From assembly GCA_016700075.1 (NCBI GenBank), contig CP065000.1:2046001-2110000 (forward strand): a DNA stretch of 64,000 nt. The letters run 5' to 3'. The translations under genes and the position numbers were made by a program. The DNA is from Acidobacteriota bacterium (GTDB lineage Bacteria; Acidobacteriota; Blastocatellia; Pyrinomonadales; Pyrinomonadaceae). Under the pieces are notes generated by a model that saw only the letters and a program-made list of their open reading frames with translations, was not told where the DNA came from and did not search any database. Shown here piece after piece: positions 25,043-32,686 of the stretch (position 1 is the stretch's first letter; each line of letters begins with the position of its first letter).

Positions 25043-25237
25043 TTAGACTTTCTTGGGCCGCCCCATCTTGACCTCAACGCCCATTAGATCACTTTCCGGT
25101 ATCTCCCAATATTCTCCGAGCGGCGTCTTGACCTTTCGAGCGTTTGGCAGTTTCCCGATCCTGCACCACCGATTGATCGTTGATACCGCTGCTCCTAGTC
25201 GTTCAGCGACCTCGCGAGCTGTTATCTTCCTGCTCAT
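25043..25237 (-). CDS. Small MerR/excisionase-like helix-turn-helix protein
   Basis: 64 residues from the ATG at 25237. ITAREVAERLGAAVSTINRW, then CRIGKLPNARKVKTPLGEYW, is the HTH_17/MerR-like winged helix type. A longer frame to 25282 has no ribosome site. It is antisense to its neighbours and preceded on its own strand by a hairpin. Could be a regulator of the moron genes or an excisionase-like relic. Confidence 0.65.
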   Translation of the reverse strand: MSRKITAREVAERLGAAVSTINRWCRIGKLPNARKVKTPLGEYWEIPESDLMGVEVKMGRPKKV

Positions 25238-25278
25238 TGAAAAAAGTACCGAACCCTGATAACTTTCCTTAAAACAGT

Positions 25279-25310
25279 TCAAGCCCGACGCATTTCAGCG
25301 TCAGGCTTGA
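25279..25310 (-). other. Hairpin between divergent genes
   Basis: A 13-bp stem (arms 25279-25291 and 25298-25310). On minus-strand RNA all pairs form, with one U-G wobble, whereas plus-strand RNA has a C-A mismatch. The arms carry AAGCC...GGGCTT as do the late leader hairpins at 11.5 and 27.9 kb. On the minus strand it stands about 40 bases before the HTH gene start. Confidence 0.4.
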
Positions 25311-25339
25311 TAGAATTACTCCAAAAAAGGAGCCCTCAA

Positions 25340-25822
25340 ATGTCAAATGATAATAACACAGATCTAAAAAGCACTCCGAGTATCGATATAGCTGCCGTTG
25401 CCGGACGCGTCGAAGCACTCGACCGGCTTTTCCATGTTGTTTGTGAGACTTTAGTCAAGAATGGCGCGATCGATAATGACGATCTCTTTAACACCGTCCG
25501 TTATCTGAACTCCAATTTCAAGGAAATTATGGATGCCAACGATCGAGTGCTGGCCGCCGATCGCGTCACCCTGGATTGTTTTAGGGCTTTCGCAGAAATG
25601 CTTGATGATATCAACGAAACGGCTGGGGAGATCAGCGAACTATCTGAAACGCAAATTCCTGGTGCTGTCCGCCTAAATGACAATTCTGCTCGACGGCTGG
25701 AAATGGTCGCCGGCATCGACCATGCAAACCAGATCCTAGCCGCGATCGGCGTCCCAATGCCCGACGCGGCCGACCTAGACGAGATCCATATTCGAATTTG
25801 CGGTTCCACCGCACACGGTTAG
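25340..25822 (+). CDS. Hypothetical helical protein
   Basis: 160 residues from the ATG at 25340, with AAGGAG eight bases upstream. Mostly helical: VAGRVEALDRLFHVVCETLV, RVLAADRVTLDCFRAFAEML. It could be a small phage coiled-coil protein. Not recognised. The stop overlaps the convergent retropepsin gene by four bases. Confidence 0.5.
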   Translation: MSNDNNTDLKSTPSIDIAAVAGRVEALDRLFHVVCETLVKNGAIDNDDLFNTVRYLNSNFKEIMDANDRVLAADRVTLDCFRAFAEMLDDINETAGEISELSETQIPGAVRLNDNSARRLEMVAGIDHANQILAAIGVPMPDAADLDEIHIRICGSTAHG

Positions 25823-26385
25823 GCCTTGGCTCCATGGCATTTCTTGAACTTGACTCCGTTATTGCAAGGACATGGGTCATTCGGGCCAACGGCATTCCTA
25901 AGCTGCGTATTGAAATCTTCTACGAAATCAACACTACCCTGGGAGGGAATTCGGAATGAAAAACAAGTCTTTCCCTTAAAACTCGTTATCGAAAAATCAC
26001 CCGACGCGATCACGTCCATCCCGATGATGATTCCGAAATTATCCACGACTTCCGGTAATTCGATCACCGGTACTCCGGGAAATGCCACGCCGTTCGGCAG
26101 AAACAGGTTCACAATATACCTCAGAGCCTCAGATTGACCGCCACCGTGATTCGTGATCGATTTACCGATAGGCATCAGACCAAGGGCTTTCACTACACCA
26201 GAGGTAATCACAGACGAGGTCGCACCGGTATCCCACAAAGCATCGGTTTCATGTTTTAAAGGGTTCTTTGGCGGGTTCTTGGGATCAAATGCGACGCTAA
26301 TGCTCGCACGGGTGATTATGCGGTTTACTATGCCGGGATAGGAGTTCGTTAATGCGTGGAATTGGGGAAGAGGCCTGGCTTTCAT
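25819..26385 (-). CDS. Retropepsin-like aspartic protease with SEC-C motif
   Basis: 188 residues. ALWDTGATSSVITSGVV contains the catalytic DTGA (Asp 52) of the retroviral-type aspartyl protease fold; a second landmark is the flap region and the IIGMDVIASGDFSI strand near residue 127. The C-terminus is a SEC-C zinc motif, GPNDPCPCNNGVKFKKCHG. Stand-alone retropepsins of bacteria work as dimers. Its start overlaps the stop of a small upstream gene (ATGA), so the two form a unit of their own, on the opposite strand to the flanking genes. Target unknown; a defence or toxin-like role is a guess. Confidence 0.8.
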   Translation of the reverse strand: MKARPLPQFHALTNSYPGIVNRIITRASISVAFDPKNPPKNPLKHETDALWDTGATSSVITSGVVKALGLMPIGKSITNHGGGQSEALRYIVNLFLPNGVAFPGVPVIELPEVVDNFGIIIGMDVIASGDFSITSFKGKTCFSFRIPSQGSVDFVEDFNTQLRNAVGPNDPCPCNNGVKFKKCHGAKA

Positions 26386-26627
26386 TTCTGCTCAAATATA
26401 GTGTTGGCCGATGAAATGGAGACAGTGTACGCATCGGCACCTGGTAGACATGGTTGGATCATGAACTTACCGGGATCAAATTTTTCGTTACCGTCCAAAT
26501 ATGCCTCCAAGGCGGTGTCGAAAGCCTGAATTACTTTGTCTCCATAGATGAGTAAATATTTACCCCTGTATTGTTGTACCAACTTCGGCTGATTCTTAAT
26601 AAAGAACTTCAGTTCCTTTGCAAACAT
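26382..26627 (-). CDS. Small DUF5678-like partner of the retropepsin
   Basis: 81 residues from the ATG at 26627, with GGAGGT five bases upstream. Fits the short family with a YRGKYLLIYGDKVIQAFDTALEAY core: a beta meander (KYLLIYGD, KVIQAF) then a helix. In other bacteria such proteins are found next to aspartyl-protease genes, to my recollection. Four-base overlap with the protease gene implies a linked product pair, perhaps partner or substrate. Confidence 0.65.
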   Translation of the reverse strand: MFAKELKFFIKNQPKLVQQYRGKYLLIYGDKVIQAFDTALEAYLDGNEKFDPGKFMIQPCLPGADAYTVSISSANTIFEQK

Positions 26628-26765
26628 CTTGCACCTCCACAATTTGTTACTCATTAGCTTTAGTTTAGCGAAAAATCCCTCGCGGCGGTAGTGTGAATTC
26701 CATACTTGACAACCTGCCCCTGACCCACGCTAGTGTGTGTGCCTTTGACTTGTTTGGAGGCACTT

Positions 26766-27551
26766 ATGATCACAAATCCTGTTCTGAGATATTACGGCGG
26801 CAAGTTCCGTCTGGCGCGTTGGATAATCTCGCATTTTCCTATTCACGATTCCTACGTCGAGCCGTTCGGCGGCGGTGGATCCGTCTTGTTGCAAAAACCG
26901 CCTTCGGCGATCGAAACGTATAACGATCTCGACGGCGACGTTTGCAACTTCTTTCTGGTCGTCCGCGATCGCGTTGACGAGTTGATCCGGGCGATCCGAC
27001 TGACGCCATGGTCGCGGGATGAGTTTGAGCTTTGTCTGCATTCGGCCGCCGATCCTCTCGAGCGTGCGCGGCGATTGTATTTCCGACTTAAGATGAGCAT
27101 GCACGGCGGCACCCGTGCGATCGCGTCAAACTTTCGCCGGCACAAAAGCCGCAGCTCGCCGGTGACGAGCATCAAACCGCAGGCTCTTTACGAGGCCGCA
27201 AAACGCTTGTCGCCGGTGCAGATCGAGAACCGCGATGCTCTGAAGCTGATCACTGAGATGGACACGCCGGAGACGCTGTTCTATCTTGACCCACCTTATG
27301 TCACCTCGACGCGGACCGACAAAAGGCGTTACGCCCACGAGCTGGACGACGACGGCCACCGCCAGATCGGCGAGGTCGCAAATAACATCAAAGGCTTTGC
27401 GGTGATCAGCGGCTATGCGTGTGAGCTATATAAAGAGATTTTCGAGCGGCGTGATTGGCGGCGGATCGATACCGAGTCAACGGTAAATGGCGGGGTCAAG
27501 CGGATCGAAAGTCTCTGGCTCTCGCCGCGAACGGCTGAGGCGATTGGCTAA
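26766..27551 (+). CDS. Dam-like (alpha-class) DNA adenine methylase
   Basis: 261 residues from the ATG at 26766, with GGAGG seven bases upstream. LRYYGGKFRLA (motif X), YVEPFGGGGSV (motif I) and FYLDPPYVTST (motif IV, DPPY) occur in the alpha order of the D12/Dam class. Near a TTGACA hexamer at 26,706. Phage Dam-type enzymes protect DNA from restriction or tune transposition (methylation controls transposases). This one is the second of three methyltransferases in the element. Confidence 0.88.
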   Translation: MITNPVLRYYGGKFRLARWIISHFPIHDSYVEPFGGGGSVLLQKPPSAIETYNDLDGDVCNFFLVVRDRVDELIRAIRLTPWSRDEFELCLHSAADPLERARRLYFRLKMSMHGGTRAIASNFRRHKSRSSPVTSIKPQALYEAAKRLSPVQIENRDALKLITEMDTPETLFYLDPPYVTSTRTDKRRYAHELDDDGHRQIGEVANNIKGFAVISGYACELYKEIFERRDWRRIDTESTVNGGVKRIESLWLSPRTAEAIG

Positions 27552-27638
27552 TTCTACAAAAGGATCGGACGAATCCTCGGCTCCGTTTTGAGACGAAGAT
27601 TTTGCACTTTGGCCGATTCAATTTAGAATTGTAAATGA

Positions 27639-27815
27639 ATGCAAACTGATTATAAGATCGTTGAAGAAGAATCGCAGGCAGAACCAGAGCAGCAGGTGCG
27701 TGATCTCATGCAGCAAGGCTGGGTCTGCCAAGGCGGTGTTCAGGTAATCCCGGACACCGAGGCCGATGGAGCCGACTGGTCCTACCAGGCGATGGTAAAG
27801 CTATCTGAAGATTAG
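27639..27815 (+). CDS. Short DUF1737-domain protein
   Basis: 58 residues: MQTDYKIVEEESQAEPEQQV, then a DLMQQGWVCQGGVQVIPDTE core and a final YQAMVKLSED. This is the DUF1737 pattern (V.e.l...GWqp.GGv....~.y.QAmvk), usually a small stand-alone domain of unknown role. Found by eye since it is too short for most gene callers. It precedes the late-arm promoter by one base after the stop. Confidence 0.7.
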   Translation: MQTDYKIVEEESQAEPEQQVRDLMQQGWVCQGGVQVIPDTEADGADWSYQAMVKLSED

Positions 27816-27816
27816 C

Positions 27817-27845
27817 TTGCACCGAAATGCAATTCGGTTTATAGT
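27817..27845 (+). promoter_or_regulatory. Candidate late promoter of the right arm
   Basis: TTGCAC - 17 bases - TATAGT. The spacer holds an 18-bp inverted repeat, ACCGAA/ATGCAA/TTCGGT (27,821-27,838), a possible operator or activator site. The transcript would start about 45 bases before the conserved leader block. Confidence 0.55.
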
Positions 27846-27894
27846 TTAATCGACCGAAACCGAGCCGCCGCGACGGCCAAAATAACACACATTC

Positions 27895-27942
27895 TTAGAG
27901 GCTCTGAGAAGCCCATGGTTCATACGAACCGTGGGCTTTTTT
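27895..27942 (+). promoter_or_regulatory. Late-arm leader element with terminator-like hairpin (right arm copy)
   Basis: TTAGAGGCTCTG (27,895-27,906), then a 13-bp stem with one U-G wobble (arms 27,909-27,921 and 27,926-27,938, ATAC loop) and TTTTTT (27,937-27,942). The stem differs from the 11.5-kb copy by compensating changes, while the wobble lies at the same place. As a strong terminator in front of the right late arm it must be overcome for expression, so a phage antitermination or attenuation step is likely. Confidence 0.72.
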
Positions 27943-27954
27943 GTGTTTACAGCT

Positions 27955-28164
27955 ATGACCCAAGAACAGATCGACAACACATTTACTTATCACGCTCCCA
28001 AAACCGGCCAGCCGGATCGATACGACGCGATCAGAACAATGGCAAAGGCGATGGCGGTTTTGATCCAGGAAGCCTGTCCCGAGTCGCGTGAAAAGAGCCT
28101 CGCATTTACCAAGATCGAGGAATCTATGATGTGGGCGAACGCCAGCATCGCTCGAAATGAATAG
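27955..28164 (+). CDS. Acb2/Tad1-like cyclic-nucleotide sponge (copy 1)
   Basis: 69 residues from the ATG at 27955. YHAPKTGQPDRYDAIRTMAK, then LIQEACPESREKSLAFTKIE and SMMWANASIARNE. This two-helix hairpin pattern is that of the Acb2/Tad1 family, known to bind and sequester the signalling nucleotides of CBASS (and, in Tad1, Thoeris). The paralogue at 32471 shares the CPESREKSLAFT and MMWANASIARNE blocks. It is the first gene of the right late arm, directly after the leader hairpin. The family is from memory; ligand specificity cannot be told from sequence. Confidence 0.72.
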   Translation: MTQEQIDNTFTYHAPKTGQPDRYDAIRTMAKAMAVLIQEACPESREKSLAFTKIEESMMWANASIARNE

Positions 28165-28173
28165 GTGATCAAT

Positions 28174-28977
28174 ATGAGTTCAGTTCTAGTTCAATTAAAA
28201 GGTGTCGATGCTCCGACCCCAAAGATGCATCGCGACGCAGCCGAAGCTTTCGATCGGCTTCGATCGCAGATCCTGGATCTCGCCGGCTTTGACTTCCTCG
28301 CAAAATGCGGCGACATCTTTCGCCCGGCAAATTTCAAAACCTCGAAAGACGGCGTCGCCCATCAGAGTTGGCACAAAACCGGACGAGCCTTTGATTACGA
28401 TCAGACGTCGTCAGCCCTCGTAATCGTCTCAGAACCAAAAGGCGGCAAGCAATATTTCCGCACATATCTTAAATGTAAAAAGCAGGACGGCACGCTCGGT
28501 AAAAAATTGACCGTCCGTGACATGCGTGGCTACAACGTTACGGCATGGCTCGTCGATTTCACTGCGATCGCTGAATCGTTGAACTTCATGCGAATCCCCG
28601 CGTGGTCCGGCTGGCAGAGCAAATATAACCGCCGTGAATTCTGGCATTACCAGTTCACGCCAAAGGGTCTGACCTGGGACGAGGCGATGCGTCAGATCAA
28701 AGGTGCCGTTCCGGGCGCAGCTGCGACGGCGGCCACCGCTCCGGCAGCCGTTACACCGACGCCGCCGGCAAAGAAAATATATGGTCTCAACGATCGCGGC
28801 GATGCCGTTAGTGATATCCAGGCAAAATTAGCGGCAAAGGGATTCCTGCCGCTCGAAGAGGTCGACGGCATTTTCGGTGCAAAAACGAAAGCCGCCGTCG
28901 GGGCGTTCCAGCGGTCGCAAAAACTCTCGGCCGATGGACTTGTCGGTCCGAACACTCGGGCCAAGTTGTTCAACTAG
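28174..28977 (+). CDS. M15 D,D-carboxypeptidase-type endolysin with peptidoglycan-binding domain
   Basis: 267 residues from the ATG at 28174. The zinc-site pattern SWHKTGRAFDYD (His about 68, Asp about 75) and REFWHYQF (His about 158) is that of the VanY/M15 peptidases that cut peptide cross-links. An Ala/Pro/Thr linker (residues about 180-200) leads to a C-terminal PG_binding_1 domain (LNDRGDAVSDIQAKLAAKGF, VGAFQRSQKLSADGLVGP). Placed between the anti-defence gene and a holin-like gene, the typical lysis module. Confidence 0.85.
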   Translation: MSSVLVQLKGVDAPTPKMHRDAAEAFDRLRSQILDLAGFDFLAKCGDIFRPANFKTSKDGVAHQSWHKTGRAFDYDQTSSALVIVSEPKGGKQYFRTYLKCKKQDGTLGKKLTVRDMRGYNVTAWLVDFTAIAESLNFMRIPAWSGWQSKYNRREFWHYQFTPKGLTWDEAMRQIKGAVPGAAATAATAPAAVTPTPPAKKIYGLNDRGDAVSDIQAKLAAKGFLPLEEVDGIFGAKTKAAVGAFQRSQKLSADGLVGPNTRAKLFN

Positions 28978-28990
28978 AACAGGAGAAACT

Positions 28991-29299
28991 ATGTTCCTTA
29001 CATTTCTATTTTTCGCGTTCATCTCATTCTCATTCTTCACACCCGAAAGCATTGTTACGATGCTGGCCGGCGCACTCGTCACGATAGGTGTCACCCAGTG
29101 GATAAAGCGTCAGACAGGAGTGCTCGGCGTCGCCGCGGCGTTCTTAGCATTCGCATTGTCGTTCGTTGCCGCCGCTCTTGCAGTTGTCATTTCGCTTCTG
29201 TTGACTGGCGGGCCGATCTCGTGGGACACCATTCCGCAGGCCGGCCTTCAGATCTTCGGTCTGGCGACGATGGCATACAAGGTCTTTCTTAATGGGTGA
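28991..29299 (+). CDS. Holin-like membrane protein
   Basis: 102 residues from the ATG at 28991, with AGGAG five bases upstream. Three hydrophobic segments: residues 1-16 (LTFLFFAFISFSFF), about 20-38 (IVTMLAGALVTIGVTQWI) and 45-70 (VAAAFLAFALSFVAAALAVVI). Small membrane protein in the lysis cassette right after the endolysin, so a holin is the best reading. A longer frame beginning at 28877 overlaps the endolysin and is not real. Confidence 0.6.
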   Translation: MFLTFLFFAFISFSFFTPESIVTMLAGALVTIGVTQWIKRQTGVLGVAAAFLAFALSFVAAALAVVISLLLTGGPISWDTIPQAGLQIFGLATMAYKVFLNG

Positions 29300-29757
29300 T
29301 CCGTATGCCGCTGCTGCTTTTACAGTCTGCGGGCGATTTTTCGCAATGGGGTGTCGCCGGAGCGGTGCTGATGCTGGTTGTCGCGTTTCTCGGCTTCCTG
29401 CTTAAAGTGCTTCCGACCTGGCGCGACGTTAAGTCTCGCGAGTTTGACGTTCGAACCGAAGAGGCAAAAGTCTCCGGACAGATCTCGACAGCGATTCTCC
29501 AGAGTGCCAATGCACAAAGCCAGCTCGCCGGCGCTATTGATTCGTTGGGCGGAACGCTCAATCACATTGCGGTCGAACAGCGAAAGACCACAGACAATTT
29601 GCTTATCCTTCAACGCGTCAACAACGAGGATACGAACAGGCTTTCCGAAACCGTTGATGTGCTTGTTGATCGTATGGATTCGATGGAAACGACCATTAAG
29701 GAACACGGAATTTATGGCTCTCATAGACCCAAAGCAGTTGCGTCAAAACGCGACTAA
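29296..29757 (+). CDS. DUF2730-like membrane/coiled-coil protein (Mu gp25-like)
   Basis: 153 residues from the GTG at 29296 (or 150 from the ATG at 29305). One N-terminal transmembrane helix (residues 20-38, AGAVLMLVVAFLGFLLKVLP), then an extended coiled-coil region ending KEHGIYGSHRPK. In Mu-like phages a protein of this shape (gp25/DUF2730) precedes the packaging genes. The start codon overlaps the previous stop. Possible lysis role (spanin-like) cannot be excluded. Confidence 0.55.
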   Translation: MIRMPLLLLQSAGDFSQWGVAGAVLMLVVAFLGFLLKVLPTWRDVKSREFDVRTEEAKVSGQISTAILQSANAQSQLAGAIDSLGGTLNHIAVEQRKTTDNLLILQRVNNEDTNRLSETVDVLVDRMDSMETTIKEHGIYGSHRPKAVASKRD

Positions 29758-30094
29758 CCGACGCCGCGGCCTGATCCTGCATTTTCTGTACATCAGCTCT
29801 CCAAAGCCGGTTGAGTTTTCGTCGTTGATATTTCTGCTCGATAAGCACAACAACCCTGTATCCGCACGGCGACTCGCCGAGGACCTTGATTTTCTTCGCG
29901 GCCCAAAACTCATTCGTGTCTTTCCAGTCGGAGCTGATTCCGAACTCAACTCCGTCGAACAAGCGAAACTGATCCAACGCTATTGCGACAGCGAGGGTGA
30001 ACTCGACGATCATTTCGCCGCATCGATCACGACCCGCGGCATCAATTTTCAGGAAGGCGTCTTCGACGAGGCTGGTATTACGCGCGTTGGTTAA
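29714..30094 (+). CDS. Small winged-helix protein (Mu gp26-like place)
   Basis: 126 residues from the ATG at 29714. ILHFLYISSPKPVEFSSLIF, then ARRLAEDLDFLRGPKLIRVF and a last ASITTRGINFQEG strand look like a winged-helix domain. A longer frame starting at 29378 in the same phase is an artefact of the overlapping gene. Mu-like phages have a gp26-type protein of this kind before the small terminase gene. Overlaps the preceding gene by 44 bases. Confidence 0.55.
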   Translation: MALIDPKQLRQNATNRRRGLILHFLYISSPKPVEFSSLIFLLDKHNNPVSARRLAEDLDFLRGPKLIRVFPVGADSELNSVEQAKLIQRYCDSEGELDDHFAASITTRGINFQEGVFDEAGITRVG

Positions 30095-30103
30095 AGGATA
30101 TGT

Positions 30104-30712
30104 ATGGGACGCAAAAGTACGGTGGACAAACTGCCCGACGATCAGTTCGATTTCGTCATACGCGCCATTCTTGCCGGTGCGACCGATCGCGAGATATCGG
30201 CGGCGTTCGAGCGACAGTTTTCACGACCGCTCCCAAAATCGAGCCTAAACACCTGGCGTAACAAAGCCGGCAACGAGCTCGCCGAACGATATCGGCTAAA
30301 GCGGTTTCAGGTTCGTTCATTCGTCGAGGAACTCAAGACCGCCGGCATCGACGTTGACAACGATCGGTATGCCGCGACGATCCAAAACCTCGAGGACCAT
30401 CTGCTCACGAACGAGCGAGATCTCGTGTCCGCCGATCCGGTCAAACTGCTCGGGCTGCGGCAAGAGGATGAGCGGCTCAAGATCAAGCGTGAGCAGATCG
30501 CACTGAATCAGGCAAAGCTCGATTTCGAGCGTGAGAAACACGAACGCGAGGCCGCGGTCCGCGTCGATCGCCTCGCCATCGGTGCCGACGTTTGGAGCAT
30601 CGTCCTCGCCGTCATGGCCGAGCACGAGCCGCACGTCGTCGATGCACTTACGCGGCGATCGCCGGACGTACTCGCAGTCATCGAGAACCGGCTTGCAGAT
30701 ACTGCTAAATGA
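30104..30712 (+). CDS. Terminase small subunit, DUF3486 (Mu gp27-like)
   Basis: 202 residues. MGRKSTVDKLPDDQFDFVIR, then ILAGATDREISAAFERQF and PLPKSSLNTWRNKAGNE have the DUF3486 pattern (MGRrSxIdkLP...). The C-terminal part is a long charged helix (KREQIALNQAKLDFEREKHE). It binds DNA and recruits the large terminase for headful packaging of the Mu-like genome. Stop overlaps the large terminase start (ATGA). Confidence 0.85.
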   Translation: MGRKSTVDKLPDDQFDFVIRAILAGATDREISAAFERQFSRPLPKSSLNTWRNKAGNELAERYRLKRFQVRSFVEELKTAGIDVDNDRYAATIQNLEDHLLTNERDLVSADPVKLLGLRQEDERLKIKREQIALNQAKLDFEREKHEREAAVRVDRLAIGADVWSIVLAVMAEHEPHVVDALTRRSPDVLAVIENRLADTAK

Positions 30713-32436
30713 AACTGCCCAAACAGCCAATTTCAAAGGAACAGTTCCGCGAGCTTGCACGAGCGGCGACGGAACAGATCCAGCAGCTTCGAGCGGCCGC
30801 ACAGGTTGCCGCTGACGAATTGGCTGCCGGTCGCTCTGCGTTCGGACCCGAGGACGGCACACTTGAGGAACGTCTCGAACGAACCCGCAATTCCCCGCTC
30901 GAATTTGGCCGGACATATCTGCCGCATTTTTTTGAATCCGAGACGCCTGCATACCACCACGTTCTCGATCGGCTTCTCGTCGGGGATTACACGACCGCCG
31001 ACCTAGAACGATGGACCGAGGAACTCGGCATTGAGGTGTTCGAGGGCGACCAGCATTTGCGGCTTCTGGCCATCTGCATATTTCGCGGCGGTGCCAAATC
31101 GGTATTCGCGATACTGTTCGATTGCCTCCGTCGAATCTGCCACGGGCTCGATCCCTATATTATTATAGGCAGCGACACTGTTGGTCAGTCTGCCTCGCAG
31201 CTCGAGGATCTCAAAGACGAGCTGGCATTCAACGAAAAGATACGTGCCGATTTCGGCGACCTCAAACCCGACCAGGGCGTATGGCGTTCTGCCGAACTGG
31301 TCCAGCGAAACGACGGCCGAGCCGTTTGGCGTGAGGGACAGATCATAACGGCAAATCGTGTCCGCGTCGATGCGATCGGTCGCGGCGGTAAAATGCGTGG
31401 CCGGCGATTCGGCACCAAACGCCCTACGCACATCATCCTCGACGATCTCGATAATGACGAGAACGTCATCACAAAAGAGCAGCGTGAGAAAGCATGGAAC
31501 TGGGTCATCTCGGCTGTCGAACCGGCCCGCGATCCCAAGATCGGACGCATCGTCGTGATCGGAACGATCATTCATTTCGATTGCGTCATCGCCCGTGCGG
31601 TGCGTAAAACGAACGCCGACGATCAGCGCTTTTTCACATCGATCCGTTTTCCGGTTATGCATCGCGGCACGGACGGCGAATGGATCTCCGCATGGCCGCA
31701 GCGTTTCACGATCGACAAACTTCTCAAAACCCGCGAGTTGCTTGGGCCGACGCAGTTCGGTGCCGAGTATATGAATGATCCCCGTGATCCATCGACGCAG
31801 ATCTTCAAACCGAATGAGTTTGTCTATTACCCAAGCGGCGAGATCGAGGACAAGCGGCTTTTCCGAATTCTCTACGTCGATCCGTCAAAAGGTAAAAAAG
31901 GCAAGGGCCGAAAGAAGAGCGACTTTTCGGGTTTCGCAGATGTCCTAGTCGACCCGACCGGCCGCGTCACCTATTTGCTCAACGCGTTCCGAAAACGGCT
32001 CACACCAAATGCCGCCAAGACCGAAGTTGTCGAATGGTGGATCGAGGCCGCAAAAGGGAAATACGCAGTCGAACTTTGGATCGAGGAAAACTCATTCGGC
32101 GACATACTCGGTGAGAATTTTCAGGACGAGCTCCGCCGTCGCGGCCTCGATATCCGTGTCCGGACGCTGCTGCATACAACCGAAAAGATTGCTCGACTCG
32201 AACGCCATTCGATCCGCTGCGAAACGGGCGGCGTTCGATTTCCCGATCGTTGGGCCGACGAAACACGCCGGCCGGAGTGGTTTTCGGAGTACGAGGATTT
32301 TCCGACCGGCAGCTACGACGACACGATCGACGCCATCGAGTCCGCCGATCACATCGGCATGAATGAGATGGCAGGCCTGATCGAATTTCGATCGACCGGC
32401 GTCAGAAACGGCAGTGCAGCAATGAGAGGATTCTAG
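30709..32436 (+). CDS. Terminase large subunit (Mu gp28-like)
   Basis: 575 residues. The P-loop-like IFRGGAKSVFA (residues about 124-133), PTHIILDDLDNDENV (Walker B, about 240), then the nuclease acid in ILYVDPSKGKKGKG (about 389) and a second acid pair in YDDTIDAIESADH (about 537). This is the ATPase-nuclease that packages DNA into the capsid. The N-terminal 60 residues are helical and bind the small subunit. All core residues look intact. Confidence 0.9.
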   Translation: MKLPKQPISKEQFRELARAATEQIQQLRAAAQVAADELAAGRSAFGPEDGTLEERLERTRNSPLEFGRTYLPHFFESETPAYHHVLDRLLVGDYTTADLERWTEELGIEVFEGDQHLRLLAICIFRGGAKSVFAILFDCLRRICHGLDPYIIIGSDTVGQSASQLEDLKDELAFNEKIRADFGDLKPDQGVWRSAELVQRNDGRAVWREGQIITANRVRVDAIGRGGKMRGRRFGTKRPTHIILDDLDNDENVITKEQREKAWNWVISAVEPARDPKIGRIVVIGTIIHFDCVIARAVRKTNADDQRFFTSIRFPVMHRGTDGEWISAWPQRFTIDKLLKTRELLGPTQFGAEYMNDPRDPSTQIFKPNEFVYYPSGEIEDKRLFRILYVDPSKGKKGKGRKKSDFSGFADVLVDPTGRVTYLLNAFRKRLTPNAAKTEVVEWWIEAAKGKYAVELWIEENSFGDILGENFQDELRRRGLDIRVRTLLHTTEKIARLERHSIRCETGGVRFPDRWADETRRPEWFSEYEDFPTGSYDDTIDAIESADHIGMNEMAGLIEFRSTGVRNGSAAMRGF

Positions 32437-32470
32437 GACCGCAGGCTGCCAGCCTGCTATTTGAGTCGAA

Positions 32471-32686
32471 ATGACAGACGAACAAATAAAGAACAATTTT
32501 TCATATCACCCTCCGATCAAGGATCAGGAGATCAGGTACGGACGACTGCGAAACTACGCACGCGAATTCGCTGAACAGATTAACGCTCTCTGCCCCGAAT
32601 CTCGTGAAAAGAGTCTTGCGTTCACAAACTTGGAACAGGCGATGATGTGGGCAAACGCTAGCATAGCCAGAAACGAAAAGGAGTGA
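32471..32686 (+). CDS. Acb2/Tad1-like cyclic-nucleotide sponge (copy 2)
   Basis: 71 residues: FSYHPPIKDQEIRYGRLRNY, then INALCPESREKSLAFTNLEQ and AMMWANASIARNEKE. About half of the residues are identical to the copy at 27955. Same family call, Acb2/Tad1 type. It lies between the large terminase and a methyltransferase gene, inside the packaging operon; the stop overlaps the start of the latter. Two diverged copies in one phage suggest two ligands or mixed oligomers. Confidence 0.72.
   Translation: MTDEQIKNNFSYHPPIKDQEIRYGRLRNYAREFAEQINALCPESREKSLAFTNLEQAMMWANASIARNEKE

Noticed and set aside
28877..29299. 140-codon holin-like frame from 28,877
   Set aside because: Its first part overlaps the endolysin end; the ribosome site AGGAG and ATG at 28,991 define a 102-residue protein.
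29378..30094. 238-codon frame as a single gene
   Set aside because: The first half overlaps the coiled-coil protein gene out of phase; the real gene starts at the ATG at 29,714.
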